6,902 nucleotides of DNA. Origin: Fibrobacterota bacterium. GTDB lineage: Bacteria; Fibrobacterota; Chitinivibrionia; Chitinivibrionales; JANQEN01. The stretch covers positions 1 through 6,902 of the forward strand of contig JAUXBV010000183.1 in NCBI GenBank assembly GCA_030619215.1, read 5' to 3'. The notes below the pieces were generated by a model, which did not search any database, had not been told where the DNA came from, and saw nothing but the letters and a program-made list of their open reading frames with translations. The position numbers and the translations under genes were made by a program. This document shows, piece after piece, positions 1-5,782 of this stretch. The number at the start of each line of letters is the position of its first letter. Positions within the stretch are counted from its first letter, which is position 1.

Positions 1-2
1 CA

Positions 3-116
3 GAAGGAAGACGGCGATATTCGTTTGACAGCTCTCTGTTTGCATCAGGAATGTATTTCGTGAGGTTAACTGCTGGTAATAAAATGTATAACAGGAAATT
101 AATAAAGATTAAATAA
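3..116 (+). CDS. C-terminal end of a secreted protein with a T9SS-type sorting tail (partial)
   Basis: An open frame enters from the left edge and runs 37 codons to a TAA at 114-116, followed directly by an in-frame TAG. The tail contains SGMYFVRLTAGNKMYNRKLIKIK-like sequence (Gly-Met-Tyr-Phe-Val-Arg, then a basic end), the same pattern that closes the three other secreted proteins in this window (for example GVYITRVEG and GIYILRVIA). This is typical of the last two strands of a type IX secretion C-terminal sorting domain, so the protein is probably exported and surface-attached or released. Nothing of the functional domain is inside the window, so no activity can be named. Only 54 bases separate its stop from the next gene, and no hairpin terminator is visible between them, so co-transcription is possible. 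Confidence 0.75.
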   Translation, partial: EGRRRYSFDSSLFASGMYFVRLTAGNKMYNRKLIKIK

Positions 117-140
117 TAGACAATTTCTTTATATATTATA

Positions 141-164
141 AAGTATAATAATTCTTAACCGGAG
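141..164 (+). promoter_or_regulatory. Candidate -10 box and ribosome binding site of the GH44 gene
   Basis: TATAAT lies at 144-149 inside AAGTATAAT (141-149). The same nine bases recur at 2352-2360 in front of the TIGR02147 gene, which supports reading them as a -10 element. No good -35 is seen: TAGACA at 117-122 is 21 bases away, too far for a standard promoter. GGAG at 161-164 sits 6 bases before the ATG at 171 and is a sound Shine-Dalgarno sequence. The region is AT-rich, so the promoter call is weak, while the ribosome site is firm. Confidence 0.4.
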
Positions 165-170
165 AATTTT

Positions 171-2081
171 ATGAGAATTAATTATATAGTAATTTTTCTG
201 TTATTAATTGCACTAATTACTAGTGCTGTTGAAATAGTTGTTGATGTCGGTGCCGGGGTGAAACCTATCTCTCCATGGATCTACGGCAAAAACAACAGCC
301 TTTCCGATAAGACAAGCAGTCCGGTTCAGGAAAGCCAATGGCAGCTATATCGGGAAGCAGGGCTGCGCATGTTCCGGGAAAACGGGGGGAATAACTGCAC
401 CAAGTATAACTGGCGTAAAACATTGTCGAGTCATCCTGACTGGTATAACAATGTCTATCCGCATAGCTGGGATTTTCTTGCCCAATCACTAGTGGATAAT
501 ACGACCGGCACTCAAGGTGTTTTATCCTTTCAGCTTCTCGGCAAGGTGGCATTCTATCGTGGAGCCAATTTTAATGATTATGCATTCAACCAGTCACAAT
601 GGTGGGATGGTATTCGGCAGAACCTTGCCGGAGGTGGAGAGGTCGATTCCAACGGCGGGCCTGATGCACTGAAAGACGGCGATCCCTCCCTCTACCTTAC
701 TGACTGGCCTGCGGAATCCACCACCGCCATTCTAGATCACTGGTTCGGCGCTGGTGGGCTTGGCCTCGATCCGGAGCGCTTTATCTACTGGAATATGGAT
801 AACGAACCTGAAATCTGGCACTCAACCCACGATGATGCTCAGCCGGAGGAACTCCCTGCAGAAGAATATATGAAAAAATATTTCGCAGTTGCCAAGCTGG
901 CCCGCCAGAAATATCCGGATATTAAACTGATGGGGCCTGTCTTTACCAATGAATGGCAATGGTATGCATGGGGTAAAGACAACCATATCACGGTGAATGA
1001 GGGCGGCGTGCAGAAAAAATATACCTGGGTTGAATATTTCATTAAACGGATCGGTGAGGAGCAGAAAGCATCGGGCGTCCGTCTCCTTGACGTGTTCGAC
1101 TTTCACTTCTACCCCAACACCGAAGATGACCCTGACCTTACCATGCAGCTTCACCGCATCTGGTTCGACACCACCTGGAATTACCCGAAAGCAAACGGGT
1201 GCAAACTGATCGGCGGCGGCTGGGATGAATCAATCACCAAGGAATATATCTGGGAGCGGTGCCGCAGGTGGCTTGAGCAGTTTATCGGCCCTGACCACGG
1301 CATTACCTTCGGCATGACCGAATGCGGTGCCATTCACAGTGACGACCCAAATGTTGTCGCGGTCTGGCATGCCTCGCATCTCGGGACCTTTGCCGATGAG
1401 GGTATTGAAGTGTTTACTCCCTGGGAGTGGAATGTCGGGCAGTGGGAGGTACTTCATCTTTTCAGCCGATACTGCGGTGATTTACGGGTCGAGTCAACCT
1501 CCGACCTTGACTCACTAGTTTCAGCTTATTCATCGGTCAGCAGAAAGGGTGATACACTAACGATAATTCTGGTCAACCGCGACCGTTCAAGCAGCCAGAA
1601 TGTTGCCGTAACTGTAAATAACTTTAAATTATCAGAGACCACATTTGCAACGCTGCAGCTTAATGACCTTCCGGCTACAGAGACCTTTCAATCACACACC
1701 TCAAATGCGCTGCAGAAGGGAAGTGTTACCGTCAATAACAACAGTTTCTCACTTGACCTGCCTACCATCAGTGTGACAGCAGTTATTCTTACCGGGGAAA
1801 GTTTGCCAATTATCAACAATACCCTTCAACCATCCTCCGGTAAACTAAATGCCTTTGCCAGGAACGGAATACTTTATCTACAAAGCAATAGTGTTATAGC
1901 AGATGCTGATATATCTCTATATGACTATCGAGGAAGAGTTATCCACCATTGGATCTATAAAAACCTTTCTGCTGCGCGCTTCTCATTAGAAGGTCTTACT
2001 GCCGGGCGATATGTAATACAGGTAAAAAGTGACTCATTCAAAGATAAAATTCTTACTAAACCTGTACTCGTGGCAAAATAA
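171..2081 (+). CDS. Secreted GH44-type glycoside hydrolase with C-terminal sorting domain
   Basis: A 636-residue protein. Residues 1-19 are a signal peptide with a hydrophobic core, and cleavage is likely after TSA. Residues 22-430 resemble the (beta/alpha)8 barrel of glycoside hydrolase family 44. A GGN..TKYNW motif lies near 72-81. The acid/base glutamate is E212 in MDNEPEIWHSTH, and the nucleophile is probably E384 in FGMTECG. Their 172-residue spacing matches that reported for clostridial GH44 endoglucanase (E186/E359, from memory). Residues 431-542 form the beta-sandwich expected after the barrel. A short linker leads to a T9SS-type sorting tail (about 557-636, ending GRYVIQVKS...KPVLVAK). 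GH44 enzymes cleave beta-1,4-glucans, xyloglucan or mannan with retention; the exact substrate cannot be read here. Deviations are FRENGGN instead of the usual RWGGN and TECG instead of TEYN, so this is a divergent member. GGAG at 161-164 supports the ATG. The gene ends at its own terminator. Confidence 0.85.
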   Translation: MRINYIVIFLLLIALITSAVEIVVDVGAGVKPISPWIYGKNNSLSDKTSSPVQESQWQLYREAGLRMFRENGGNNCTKYNWRKTLSSHPDWYNNVYPHSWDFLAQSLVDNTTGTQGVLSFQLLGKVAFYRGANFNDYAFNQSQWWDGIRQNLAGGGEVDSNGGPDALKDGDPSLYLTDWPAESTTAILDHWFGAGGLGLDPERFIYWNMDNEPEIWHSTHDDAQPEELPAEEYMKKYFAVAKLARQKYPDIKLMGPVFTNEWQWYAWGKDNHITVNEGGVQKKYTWVEYFIKRIGEEQKASGVRLLDVFDFHFYPNTEDDPDLTMQLHRIWFDTTWNYPKANGCKLIGGGWDESITKEYIWERCRRWLEQFIGPDHGITFGMTECGAIHSDDPNVVAVWHASHLGTFADEGIEVFTPWEWNVGQWEVLHLFSRYCGDLRVESTSDLDSLVSAYSSVSRKGDTLTIILVNRDRSSSQNVAVTVNNFKLSETTFATLQLNDLPATETFQSHTSNALQKGSVTVNNNSFSLDLPTISVTAVILTGESLPIINNTLQPSSGKLNAFARNGILYLQSNSVIADADISLYDYRGRVIHHWIYKNLSAARFSLEGLTAGRYVIQVKSDSFKDKILTKPVLVAK

Positions 2082-2110
2082 ACCTATATAATAAATCTAT
2101 TGTTAAAGTG

Positions 2111-2139
2111 AAAAGCTCATTAATAATGGGCTTTTTTTT
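2111..2139 (+). terminator. Intrinsic terminator of the GH44 gene
   Basis: The bases at 2111-2121 pair with 2125-2135 in an 11-bp stem (AAAAGCTCATT with AATGGGCTTTT, one G-U wobble), closed by a 3-base loop. It is followed by an uninterrupted run of eight T at 2132-2139, part of which also pairs in the stem. It lies 29 bases after the GH44 stop codon and is the only textbook hairpin-plus-T-run terminator in the window. It separates the GH44 transcript from the regulator/lipoprotein pair. Confidence 0.85.
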
Positions 2140-2223
2140 ATCTACAATCTAATAATTTTTGCTGAAAAAATGTAATTGATAAAATGAAAAGCATAATAAC
2201 TATGACTTTTTAACAGATAAATG

Positions 2224-2239
2224 TTTCAAATAAATTATA
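2224..2239 (+). repeat. 16-bp direct repeat, copy 1
   Basis: TTTCAAATAAATTATA occurs here and again, without mismatch, at 2308-2323. The copies start 84 bases apart, close to eight DNA turns, in the spacer before the TIGR02147 gene. An exact 16-mer is unlikely by chance even in AT-rich DNA, and the helical phasing would suit a protein binding both copies on one face. The binding role is inference. Confidence 0.55.
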
Positions 2240-2255
2240 ACCAATATCATTTTTT

Positions 2256-2308
2256 CGTGTAAATATGCTTAAAAATCAATCTATTAGCCATTTTACACGC
2301 TTAAGCAT
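2256..2308. repeat. Two interleaved 8-bp inverted repeats (A-B-A'-B' order)
   Basis: CGTGTAAA (2256-2263) is the reverse complement of TTTACACG (2292-2299), and ATGCTTAA (2265-2272) is the reverse complement of TTAAGCAT (2301-2308). Both pairs are exact, and in both the arms start 36 bases apart with one base between A and B and between A' and B'. The order A-B-A'-B' cannot form nested hairpins. In RNA it would be a pseudoknot; in DNA it could be a pair of two-part binding sites in which each half is inverted. The B' arm runs into direct repeat copy 2. Which molecule uses it, if any, is unknown. Confidence 0.5.
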
Positions 2309-2323
2309 TTCAAATAAATTATA
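2308..2323 (+). repeat. 16-bp direct repeat, copy 2
   Basis: Second exact copy of TTTCAAATAAATTATA. It lies 31 bases upstream of the candidate -10 box at 2355-2360, so it covers the area just upstream of the -35 position. That is where a regulator of the TIGR02147 gene could act. This placement makes an operator more plausible than a mere AT-rich coincidence, but no bound protein is known. Confidence 0.5.
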
Positions 2324-2351
2324 CTTTTTTCTTCCCTTTTCATAAAAAATG

Positions 2352-2360
2352 AAGTATAAT
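2352..2360 (+). promoter_or_regulatory. Candidate -10 box, possibly driving a leaderless mRNA
   Basis: TATAAT is at 2355-2360 within AAGTATAAT, the nine-base match to the sequence before the GH44 gene. Only seven bases separate it from the ATG at 2368, so transcription would start at or next to that ATG. No purine-rich Shine-Dalgarno sequence precedes the ATG, which fits a leaderless start. The -35 position (about 2332-2337, TTCCCT) is poor. TATAATTATA at 2355-2364 is also a perfect 10-bp palindrome. Confidence 0.45.
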
Positions 2361-2367
2361 TATAGGT

Positions 2368-3222
2368 ATGGGCCTCGCAACAAGACCAATTATTTTTGAC
2401 TATTTCAACTATATAGATTTTTTAAATGATTATTTCTCGTTTGAAAAATCTCTTAATCCCTCCTATTCTCAGCGTGAATTTCTAAGAAAAGCAGATATAT
2501 CAGGTTCGGCAGTTTTACACAGGGTGATAACAGGCGGGAAAAAGCTTAATAAGAAATATATCCCTAATTTTTGTACAGCATTGGGATTGAAAAAAAAAGA
2601 ATCGTTCTATTTCGAAGCACTGATCGCCTATGGAAATGCCAATACACTGGAGAATAAAAATGAACATTTAAAGACGATATTTCGCATCAGAGCCTCGATT
2701 CCTGAGTACCGGATTATTGATAAAAAGCTTAACTTTTTCAGGCAGTGGTATTATCCTGTTGTCCGTGAGATTGTATCACTTGTTGACTGCCGTGATGATT
2801 ATAATTTGATCTCCCGTATGGTGGTGCCGCCCATAACATCGGTACAGGCCAAAAATGCCATTAAATTTTTATTAAAGAATGGTTTTATTAAAAAGGAAAA
2901 GTCCGGCAGGTATTTGTTGACCGAGCCCTTTATTTCAACCGGCGATCCCATTAAATCAACTTTGCTGGCCCGGTATCATCAAAAGAACCTGGGTATAAAT
3001 CAAAAAGCTGTTGATCTGGTTCCAAAGGAATTGATAAGCAACAGTTCTTTGACGCTGAGTGTCTCGGAAAAAACCTTCCACCGTTTCCGGCAGGAGATAC
3101 AGGACTTCAGGGCTCGGCTAATGGCAATAACAAAGGAAGACCCAAACCCGGAACGGGTATTCCACGTGGGTTTTACCGTGCTTCCGCGATCCCGTAAAAA
3201 AGGAAGTAAGTATGAAAAATAG
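2368..3222 (+). CDS. TIGR02147 family protein, putative DNA-binding regulator
   Basis: A 284-residue cytoplasmic protein without signal peptide or membrane segment, the usual length for TIGR02147, a family (related to DUF4423) found in many copies in Fibrobacter relatives. The N-terminus carries the typical FDYFNYIDFLNDYF opening at 9-23. Next comes a helix-turn-helix-like stretch at about 33-86 (SQREFLRKADISGSAVLHRV, then FCTALGLKKKESFYFEALI). Residues about 145-190 look like a winged helix (SVQAKNAIKFLLKNGFIKKE..GRYLLTE). The end, RVFHVGFTVLP at 263-273, matches the family's closing strand. The exact biochemical role of the family is not established; a transcription regulator is inferred from the helix-turn-helix character. 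The ATG at 2368 is the only reasonable start: the frame stops 16 bases upstream (TGA at 2350-2352), and no Shine-Dalgarno is present. Its last 11 bases overlap the lipoprotein gene, so the two are translationally coupled. Confidence 0.82.
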   Translation: MGLATRPIIFDYFNYIDFLNDYFSFEKSLNPSYSQREFLRKADISGSAVLHRVITGGKKLNKKYIPNFCTALGLKKKESFYFEALIAYGNANTLENKNEHLKTIFRIRASIPEYRIIDKKLNFFRQWYYPVVREIVSLVDCRDDYNLISRMVVPPITSVQAKNAIKFLLKNGFIKKEKSGRYLLTEPFISTGDPIKSTLLARYHQKNLGINQKAVDLVPKELISNSSLTLSVSEKTFHRFRQEIQDFRARLMAITKEDPNPERVFHVGFTVLPRSRKKGSKYEK

Positions 3223-4384
3223 GTTATTATTGATATACAGCTTATTTGTTTTAGCGTGTTGCTTCCGCTGTACGCTTGATATCGCGGGTGGAACAGGCAG
3301 CGAAGCCGGTGAAGCTATCGGGCATGCTGTTTATACTTCCGGGCAACCGGTGATCAACGGCCGCATAATCGTATATCAGCAATCCGATACCGTTTTTTCA
3401 TTTCCAACACCGGTTGATACTCTTTCTACCAATTCGCAAGGCTACTTTTCTTTTAAGCAGGATCCCGGCTCCTATGCAATTGAAATACGGAGCGATGTGT
3501 TTGCCGCGTTTCAAAAAGACATAGTAATTGTTGCAAAGCAAAAGGATTCGCTCGGTGTGATAACCCTTGATTCAGCAGTCACTGTCAGTGGCACGATACA
3601 GAGCAGGAGTGAGCTTCCTGTTTTAATGTGGGCACTTGGCTCGCCCTACTCCACAGCAGTTGCCGGAACCGGTGCCTTTACTTTCCAGAGCATCCCTCAG
3701 GGAAATTTCACCCTGGTTGCACAATATTTCGACGGCAGTTACTACTACTATTCTCTCGGCCTTTCGGTTGAGTTCTCCGTTGACCTGGGAGGAAAACTTG
3801 ACACCATAACAACCGACCTGAACGAAATCGTACTCGACAATTTTGATGACGGCGATAAGTATTGTAATTTCAGGGAAATCCTGGGCGGATCCGAGTGGCA
3901 TTGTAACACTGACGGCCAATCGTTGATTTTTCCGACAGCAGAAACCTTTGCTGATAGTCTGGTAACTGACCAGGCTTATAAAGGAAAAAGCTTGCATGTA
4001 AGGTATGTGCTTGATTCAGCTGTTAATCCTCCCTGGGTTCAGGTGCTGTCACGAATTGGAGACGGTGATTCATATGACTTCAGCCTCCTGGATACCATAA
4101 GTCTCTGGGCAAAGGGAGATGGCGAGATTAAAGTTGAGGTTGCTCAATTTATCGAGCCAGCCTCGTTTAAAAGTGTTCATATTGTACTTGCCATATCCAA
4201 TACCTGGACACTCTACAAGGTAGTCCCTGCTGACTTTCCGAATAGCACCAACATCTCCGGGTGGGATGAACTGAAAACAATGGTAAATCGAGTGATCATT
4301 AACGGAGTCACCGGCACTGAGTTCTGGCTGGATGACATACGGATGATTGGTCTTACCTTCAACGACCTTGTGAAAAATCAATAA
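3212..4384 (+). CDS. Lipoprotein with carboxypeptidase-regulatory-like and CBM11/CIA30-like domains
   Basis: A 390-residue exported protein. Residues 1-15 are a lipoprotein signal (MKNRLLLIYSLFVLAC) with the likely lipidated Cys at 16 (VLAC); Cys 17 and Cys 20 are less likely alternatives. A GGTGSEAGEAIG motif at 26-37 follows the membrane anchor and is typical of lipoproteins found beside TIGR02147 genes in Fibrobacterota (from memory). Residues about 34-118 are a beta-sandwich repeat of the carboxypeptidase-regulatory kind (NSQGYFSF...PGSYAIEI), with a second, looser one at 120-195 (GTGAFTFQSIPQGNFTLVAQY). Residues about 205-380 resemble a CBM11/CIA30 galactose-binding-like domain (LDNFDDGD, ISLWAKGDGEIKVEV, FWLDDIRMIGL). 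AAGGA at 3200-3204 lies 7 bases before the ATG, inside the regulator gene. A role in carbohydrate binding or sensing at the membrane is inference. No enzyme motif was seen and there is no T9SS tail. Confidence 0.75.
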   Translation: MKNRLLLIYSLFVLACCFRCTLDIAGGTGSEAGEAIGHAVYTSGQPVINGRIIVYQQSDTVFSFPTPVDTLSTNSQGYFSFKQDPGSYAIEIRSDVFAAFQKDIVIVAKQKDSLGVITLDSAVTVSGTIQSRSELPVLMWALGSPYSTAVAGTGAFTFQSIPQGNFTLVAQYFDGSYYYYSLGLSVEFSVDLGGKLDTITTDLNEIVLDNFDDGDKYCNFREILGGSEWHCNTDGQSLIFPTAETFADSLVTDQAYKGKSLHVRYVLDSAVNPPWVQVLSRIGDGDSYDFSLLDTISLWAKGDGEIKVEVAQFIEPASFKSVHIVLAISNTWTLYKVVPADFPNSTNISGWDELKTMVNRVIINGVTGTEFWLDDIRMIGLTFNDLVKNQ

Positions 4385-4534
4385 GAGCCACTATGAATTA
4401 TTATTTTCCCTTCATATCTCATTAGATCTATAATTATACTCTTTGCTAATCCTAAGGTGTTTCAATAATAATATAGCTTTATACAATTTAATCTACTCTT
4501 AACTGGTGGCATCATTTAATAATTCTTTTAAACA

Positions 4535-4600
4535 TCCCTTTTTTTAAGATACGCATTATCCCCCTTTTTACTTAAAATATCGCCCCTTTACCCCTTTTTA
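4535..4600 (+). repeat. C-tract/T-tract repeats
   Basis: CCCCTTTTTA occurs exactly at 4561-4570 and 4591-4600, 30 bases apart. A shorter CCCCTTTA abuts the second at 4583-4590, and a looser CCCTTTTTTTAA lies at 4536-4547. On the other strand these read as TAAAAAGGGG. The C runs stand out in otherwise AT-only DNA. They could be binding sites upstream of the 4837 operon or simple low-complexity sequence. Confidence 0.4.
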
Positions 4601-4610
4601 TACTTATTTC

Positions 4611-4631
4611 TACCAAAGGTGATATTTGGTA
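4611..4631. promoter_or_regulatory. Perfect 7-bp inverted repeat, possible operator
   Basis: TACCAAA (4611-4617) and TTTGGTA (4625-4631) are exact reverse complements around the 7-base centre GGTGATA. The 21-bp two-fold layout resembles a dimeric repressor or activator site. It lies about 21 bases upstream of the candidate -35 at 4653. As RNA it would be a weak, unpaired-tail hairpin without a T run, so it is not a terminator. The binding protein is unknown. Confidence 0.4.
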
Positions 4632-4652
4632 CAATTTCATAATAATAATTAT

Positions 4653-4680
4653 TTGAATTGTGTTTCATTTTTTTTATACA
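4653..4680 (+). promoter_or_regulatory. Weak promoter candidate for the 4837-6832 operon
   Basis: TTGAAT (4653-4658) and TATACA (4675-4680) are spaced by 16 bases, a usable sigma70-like arrangement. A second -10-like TATTAT lies at 4700-4705 without a good -35. Either would give a leader of about 130-150 bases before the start at 4837. In such AT-rich DNA this is only suggestive. Confidence 0.3.
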
Positions 4681-4735
4681 TTTTAATATTTTTTGTGTAT
4701 ATTATCTAATACAGCTATCCTCTAATAAGGAAATA

Positions 4736-4873
4736 ATGCTAAAGATGAAAATTGAAAAGTATTTGATAAAGGAGGTTTTAATAATACAACATATATCTAT
4801 AATTCTTTCTTTCCTTTATAACCATAAGGAGGTTACTTGTTCTCAAAAAATAAAGTTACAGGTGTCTTATTAG
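4736..4873 (+). CDS. Possible 45-residue ORF overlapping the next gene start (doubtful)
   Basis: ATG at 4736 is preceded by AAGGA at 4727-4731 (4-base gap) and opens a 45-codon frame, MLKMKIEKYLIKEV..., ending at TAG 4871-4873. It overlaps the start of the CBM-like gene by 37 bases in another frame. The product would be small, basic at the N-terminus and hydrophobic in the middle (VLIIQHISIILSFLY), with no recognised family. The AT-driven composition (Ile, Lys, Tyr rich) argues that it may be chance. If translated, ribosomes would run through the ribosome site of the next gene, so it could act as a leader ORF. Confidence 0.2.
   Translation: MLKMKIEKYLIKEVLIIQHISIILSFLYNHKEVTCSQKIKLQVSY
4826..4832 (+). 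promoter_or_regulatory. Shine-Dalgarno that fixes the TTG start at 4837
   Basis: AAGGAGG, a full match to the anti-Shine-Dalgarno core, ends 4 bases before TTG at 4837. The frame is closed upstream by TAA at 4825-4827, and the first in-frame ATG (4885) would cut off most of the signal peptide. TTG is therefore the start. A twin site, AAAGGAGG at 4768-4775, has no ATG, GTG or TTG at a proper distance. Confidence 0.75.
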
Positions 4874-5760
4874 CGATAACTTTTATGTTGTCACTATCTG
4901 TGTCTTCCCAAACTGTATACAAGGAAGCTGAAGGTATTCTCGTTATGGAGATGGAAAATTCAAAATCACCCTTGGGTAAATGGGTAAAGAAGTCCGATGG
5001 CTCGGGATGGAGCGGAAGCGGATTTTATGAATTTACCGGAAATGACCATAATGGCTCAGGCAGTGACCGCGATCCTCAGGAATTCCGGTTTAAAATCGCA
5101 AAGGCGGGTATTTATGGTATCCATCTTCACGCATACAATCGGCTTGATGGACAACCGGCAGATAAATGTAATGACGCCTACGTAAAAGTAACCGGTGACT
5201 ATACCTCCGGATCTAATGTCCCTCTGTCCGCATTAACACAAGACACAAAGCTATACAGTTCAAATGGCGGAAATGTTTGGGCATGGGGTTTTAACCTCGA
5301 CGGCAATGGAGCTGACCATGTACCGGCTAAATACAATTTTAAAAGCGGAGAAGAATATCTCTTAACCGTTTCCGGGCGTTCTATACGCTTTCAGATTGAC
5401 CGTATTCTTTTTGCCCACGGTGATGTTGATCTCAATGTTGCAAAAGCTGCTCCTGAATCAGATACCGTCGGTGCGACCCCAATAAACAATGATCAACTAT
5501 TTAATGATAATATGAGAACCGGATCAAACATTACCTATACAAACGGGATGTTGCAGTTTAAAGATTTACAATCCGGGACATATTCAGTGTTTTTGACCAC
5601 ATTAAATGGCAGAACAATCTTGGAAATGCCTTTGCGTGTTGCTGAAAACGGCAGAACTGCAGCATGTTTAAACCTTGATCGTATTGTTAATGGGGTATAT
5701 ATCACGAGGGTTGAAGGAAATGGCATATATGAGAAAAAAGTAATATTTGTAAATAAATAA
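4837..5760 (+). CDS. Secreted carbohydrate-binding-like protein with C-terminal sorting domain
   Basis: A 307-residue protein starting at TTG. The signal peptide spans about 1-25 (MFSKNKVTGVLLAITFMLSL, cleavage near VSSQ/T). Residues about 28-196 look like a beta-sandwich carbohydrate-binding module of the CBM6/CBM35 broad type: it opens with KEAEGILVMEMEN, continues with WSGSGFYEFTGND (58-70), a strand pair FRFKIAKAGIYGIHLHAYNR (exposed aromatic and basic residues), and closes with IRFQIDRILFAH (183-194). No catalytic motif is visible. A short linker (about 200-225) joins a T9SS-type sorting tail (about 230-307; GMLQFKDLQSGTYSVFLTTL, then NGVYITRVEGNGIYEKKVIF). The gene for the nucleoside-hydrolase-like protein follows after 22 bases, so the two form an operon and probably work on the same glycan. 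The CBM family assignment is approximate; the export and sorting calls are firmer. Confidence 0.7.
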   Translation: MFSKNKVTGVLLAITFMLSLSVSSQTVYKEAEGILVMEMENSKSPLGKWVKKSDGSGWSGSGFYEFTGNDHNGSGSDRDPQEFRFKIAKAGIYGIHLHAYNRLDGQPADKCNDAYVKVTGDYTSGSNVPLSALTQDTKLYSSNGGNVWAWGFNLDGNGADHVPAKYNFKSGEEYLLTVSGRSIRFQIDRILFAHGDVDLNVAKAAPESDTVGATPINNDQLFNDNMRTGSNITYTNGMLQFKDLQSGTYSVFLTTLNGRTILEMPLRVAENGRTAACLNLDRIVNGVYITRVEGNGIYEKKVIFVNK

Positions 5761-5772
5761 TCAAACTAAATT

Positions 5773-5777
5773 GGAGG
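5773..5777 (+). promoter_or_regulatory. Shine-Dalgarno that fixes the ATG start at 5783
   Basis: GGAGG ends 5 bases before ATG at 5783. An upstream in-frame TTG at 5771 overlaps this site and cannot be the start, because the ribosome site would lie inside the coding sequence. Starting at 5783 also gives a cleaner signal peptide (MPKTIVFTTVLSLALFATFVFG). Confidence 0.8.
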
Positions 5778-5782
5778 TTTTT

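Larger units (their letters stand above)
4385..4836. other. 452-bp AT-rich spacer between the lipoprotein and CBM-like genes
   Basis: No convincing gene lies wholly inside. No hairpin with T-run terminator was found after the lipoprotein gene. The spacer holds, in order, a TATAATTATA palindrome (4429-4438, also present at 2355-2364), C-then-T tract repeats (4535-4600), a perfect 7-bp inverted repeat (4611-4631), a weak promoter candidate (4653-4680), a short ORF with its own ribosome site from 4736, and two near-identical strong Shine-Dalgarno sequences at 4768-4775 and 4826-4832. The length and content suggest a regulated promoter region for the downstream operon. Confidence 0.6.

Noticed and set aside
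25..30. Perfect TTGACA as a -35 box.
   Set aside because: It lies within the partial upstream coding sequence and has no TATAAT-like box 16-18 bases downstream.
265..1518. Several open frames opposite to or overlapping the GH44 gene (for example - strand 822-1154 and 1230-1457, + strand 997-1209 and 1327-1518).
   Set aside because: They are shadows of the clearly coding GH44 frame, with no family resemblance and no ribosome sites.
2256..2308. Known riboswitch class for the interleaved repeats.
   Set aside because: The sequence matches no riboswitch consensus I recognise, and the nearest promoter candidate lies downstream, so the block may not be transcribed with the gene.
3623..4381. Minus-strand open frames inside the lipoprotein gene.
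   Set aside because: The + strand frame has a lipoprotein signal, recognisable domains and coupling to the upstream gene. The antisense frames have none of these.
4525..4550. Possible terminator around the T run after the lipoprotein gene.
   Set aside because: The flanking TCTT/AAGA arms pair for only a few bases with mismatches, so there is no stable stem before the T run.
4658..4735. Longer version of the short ORF starting at TTG 4658.
   Set aside because: No ribosome site precedes it, the TTG lies in the promoter candidate, and the encoded residues are AT-driven (Phe, Ile, Tyr). Only the ATG at 4736 has any support.
5771..5782. TTG at 5771 as start of the last complete gene, adding four residues.
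   Set aside because: The TTG overlaps the Shine-Dalgarno GGAGG at 5773-5777, and the ATG at 5783 is ideally spaced from it.
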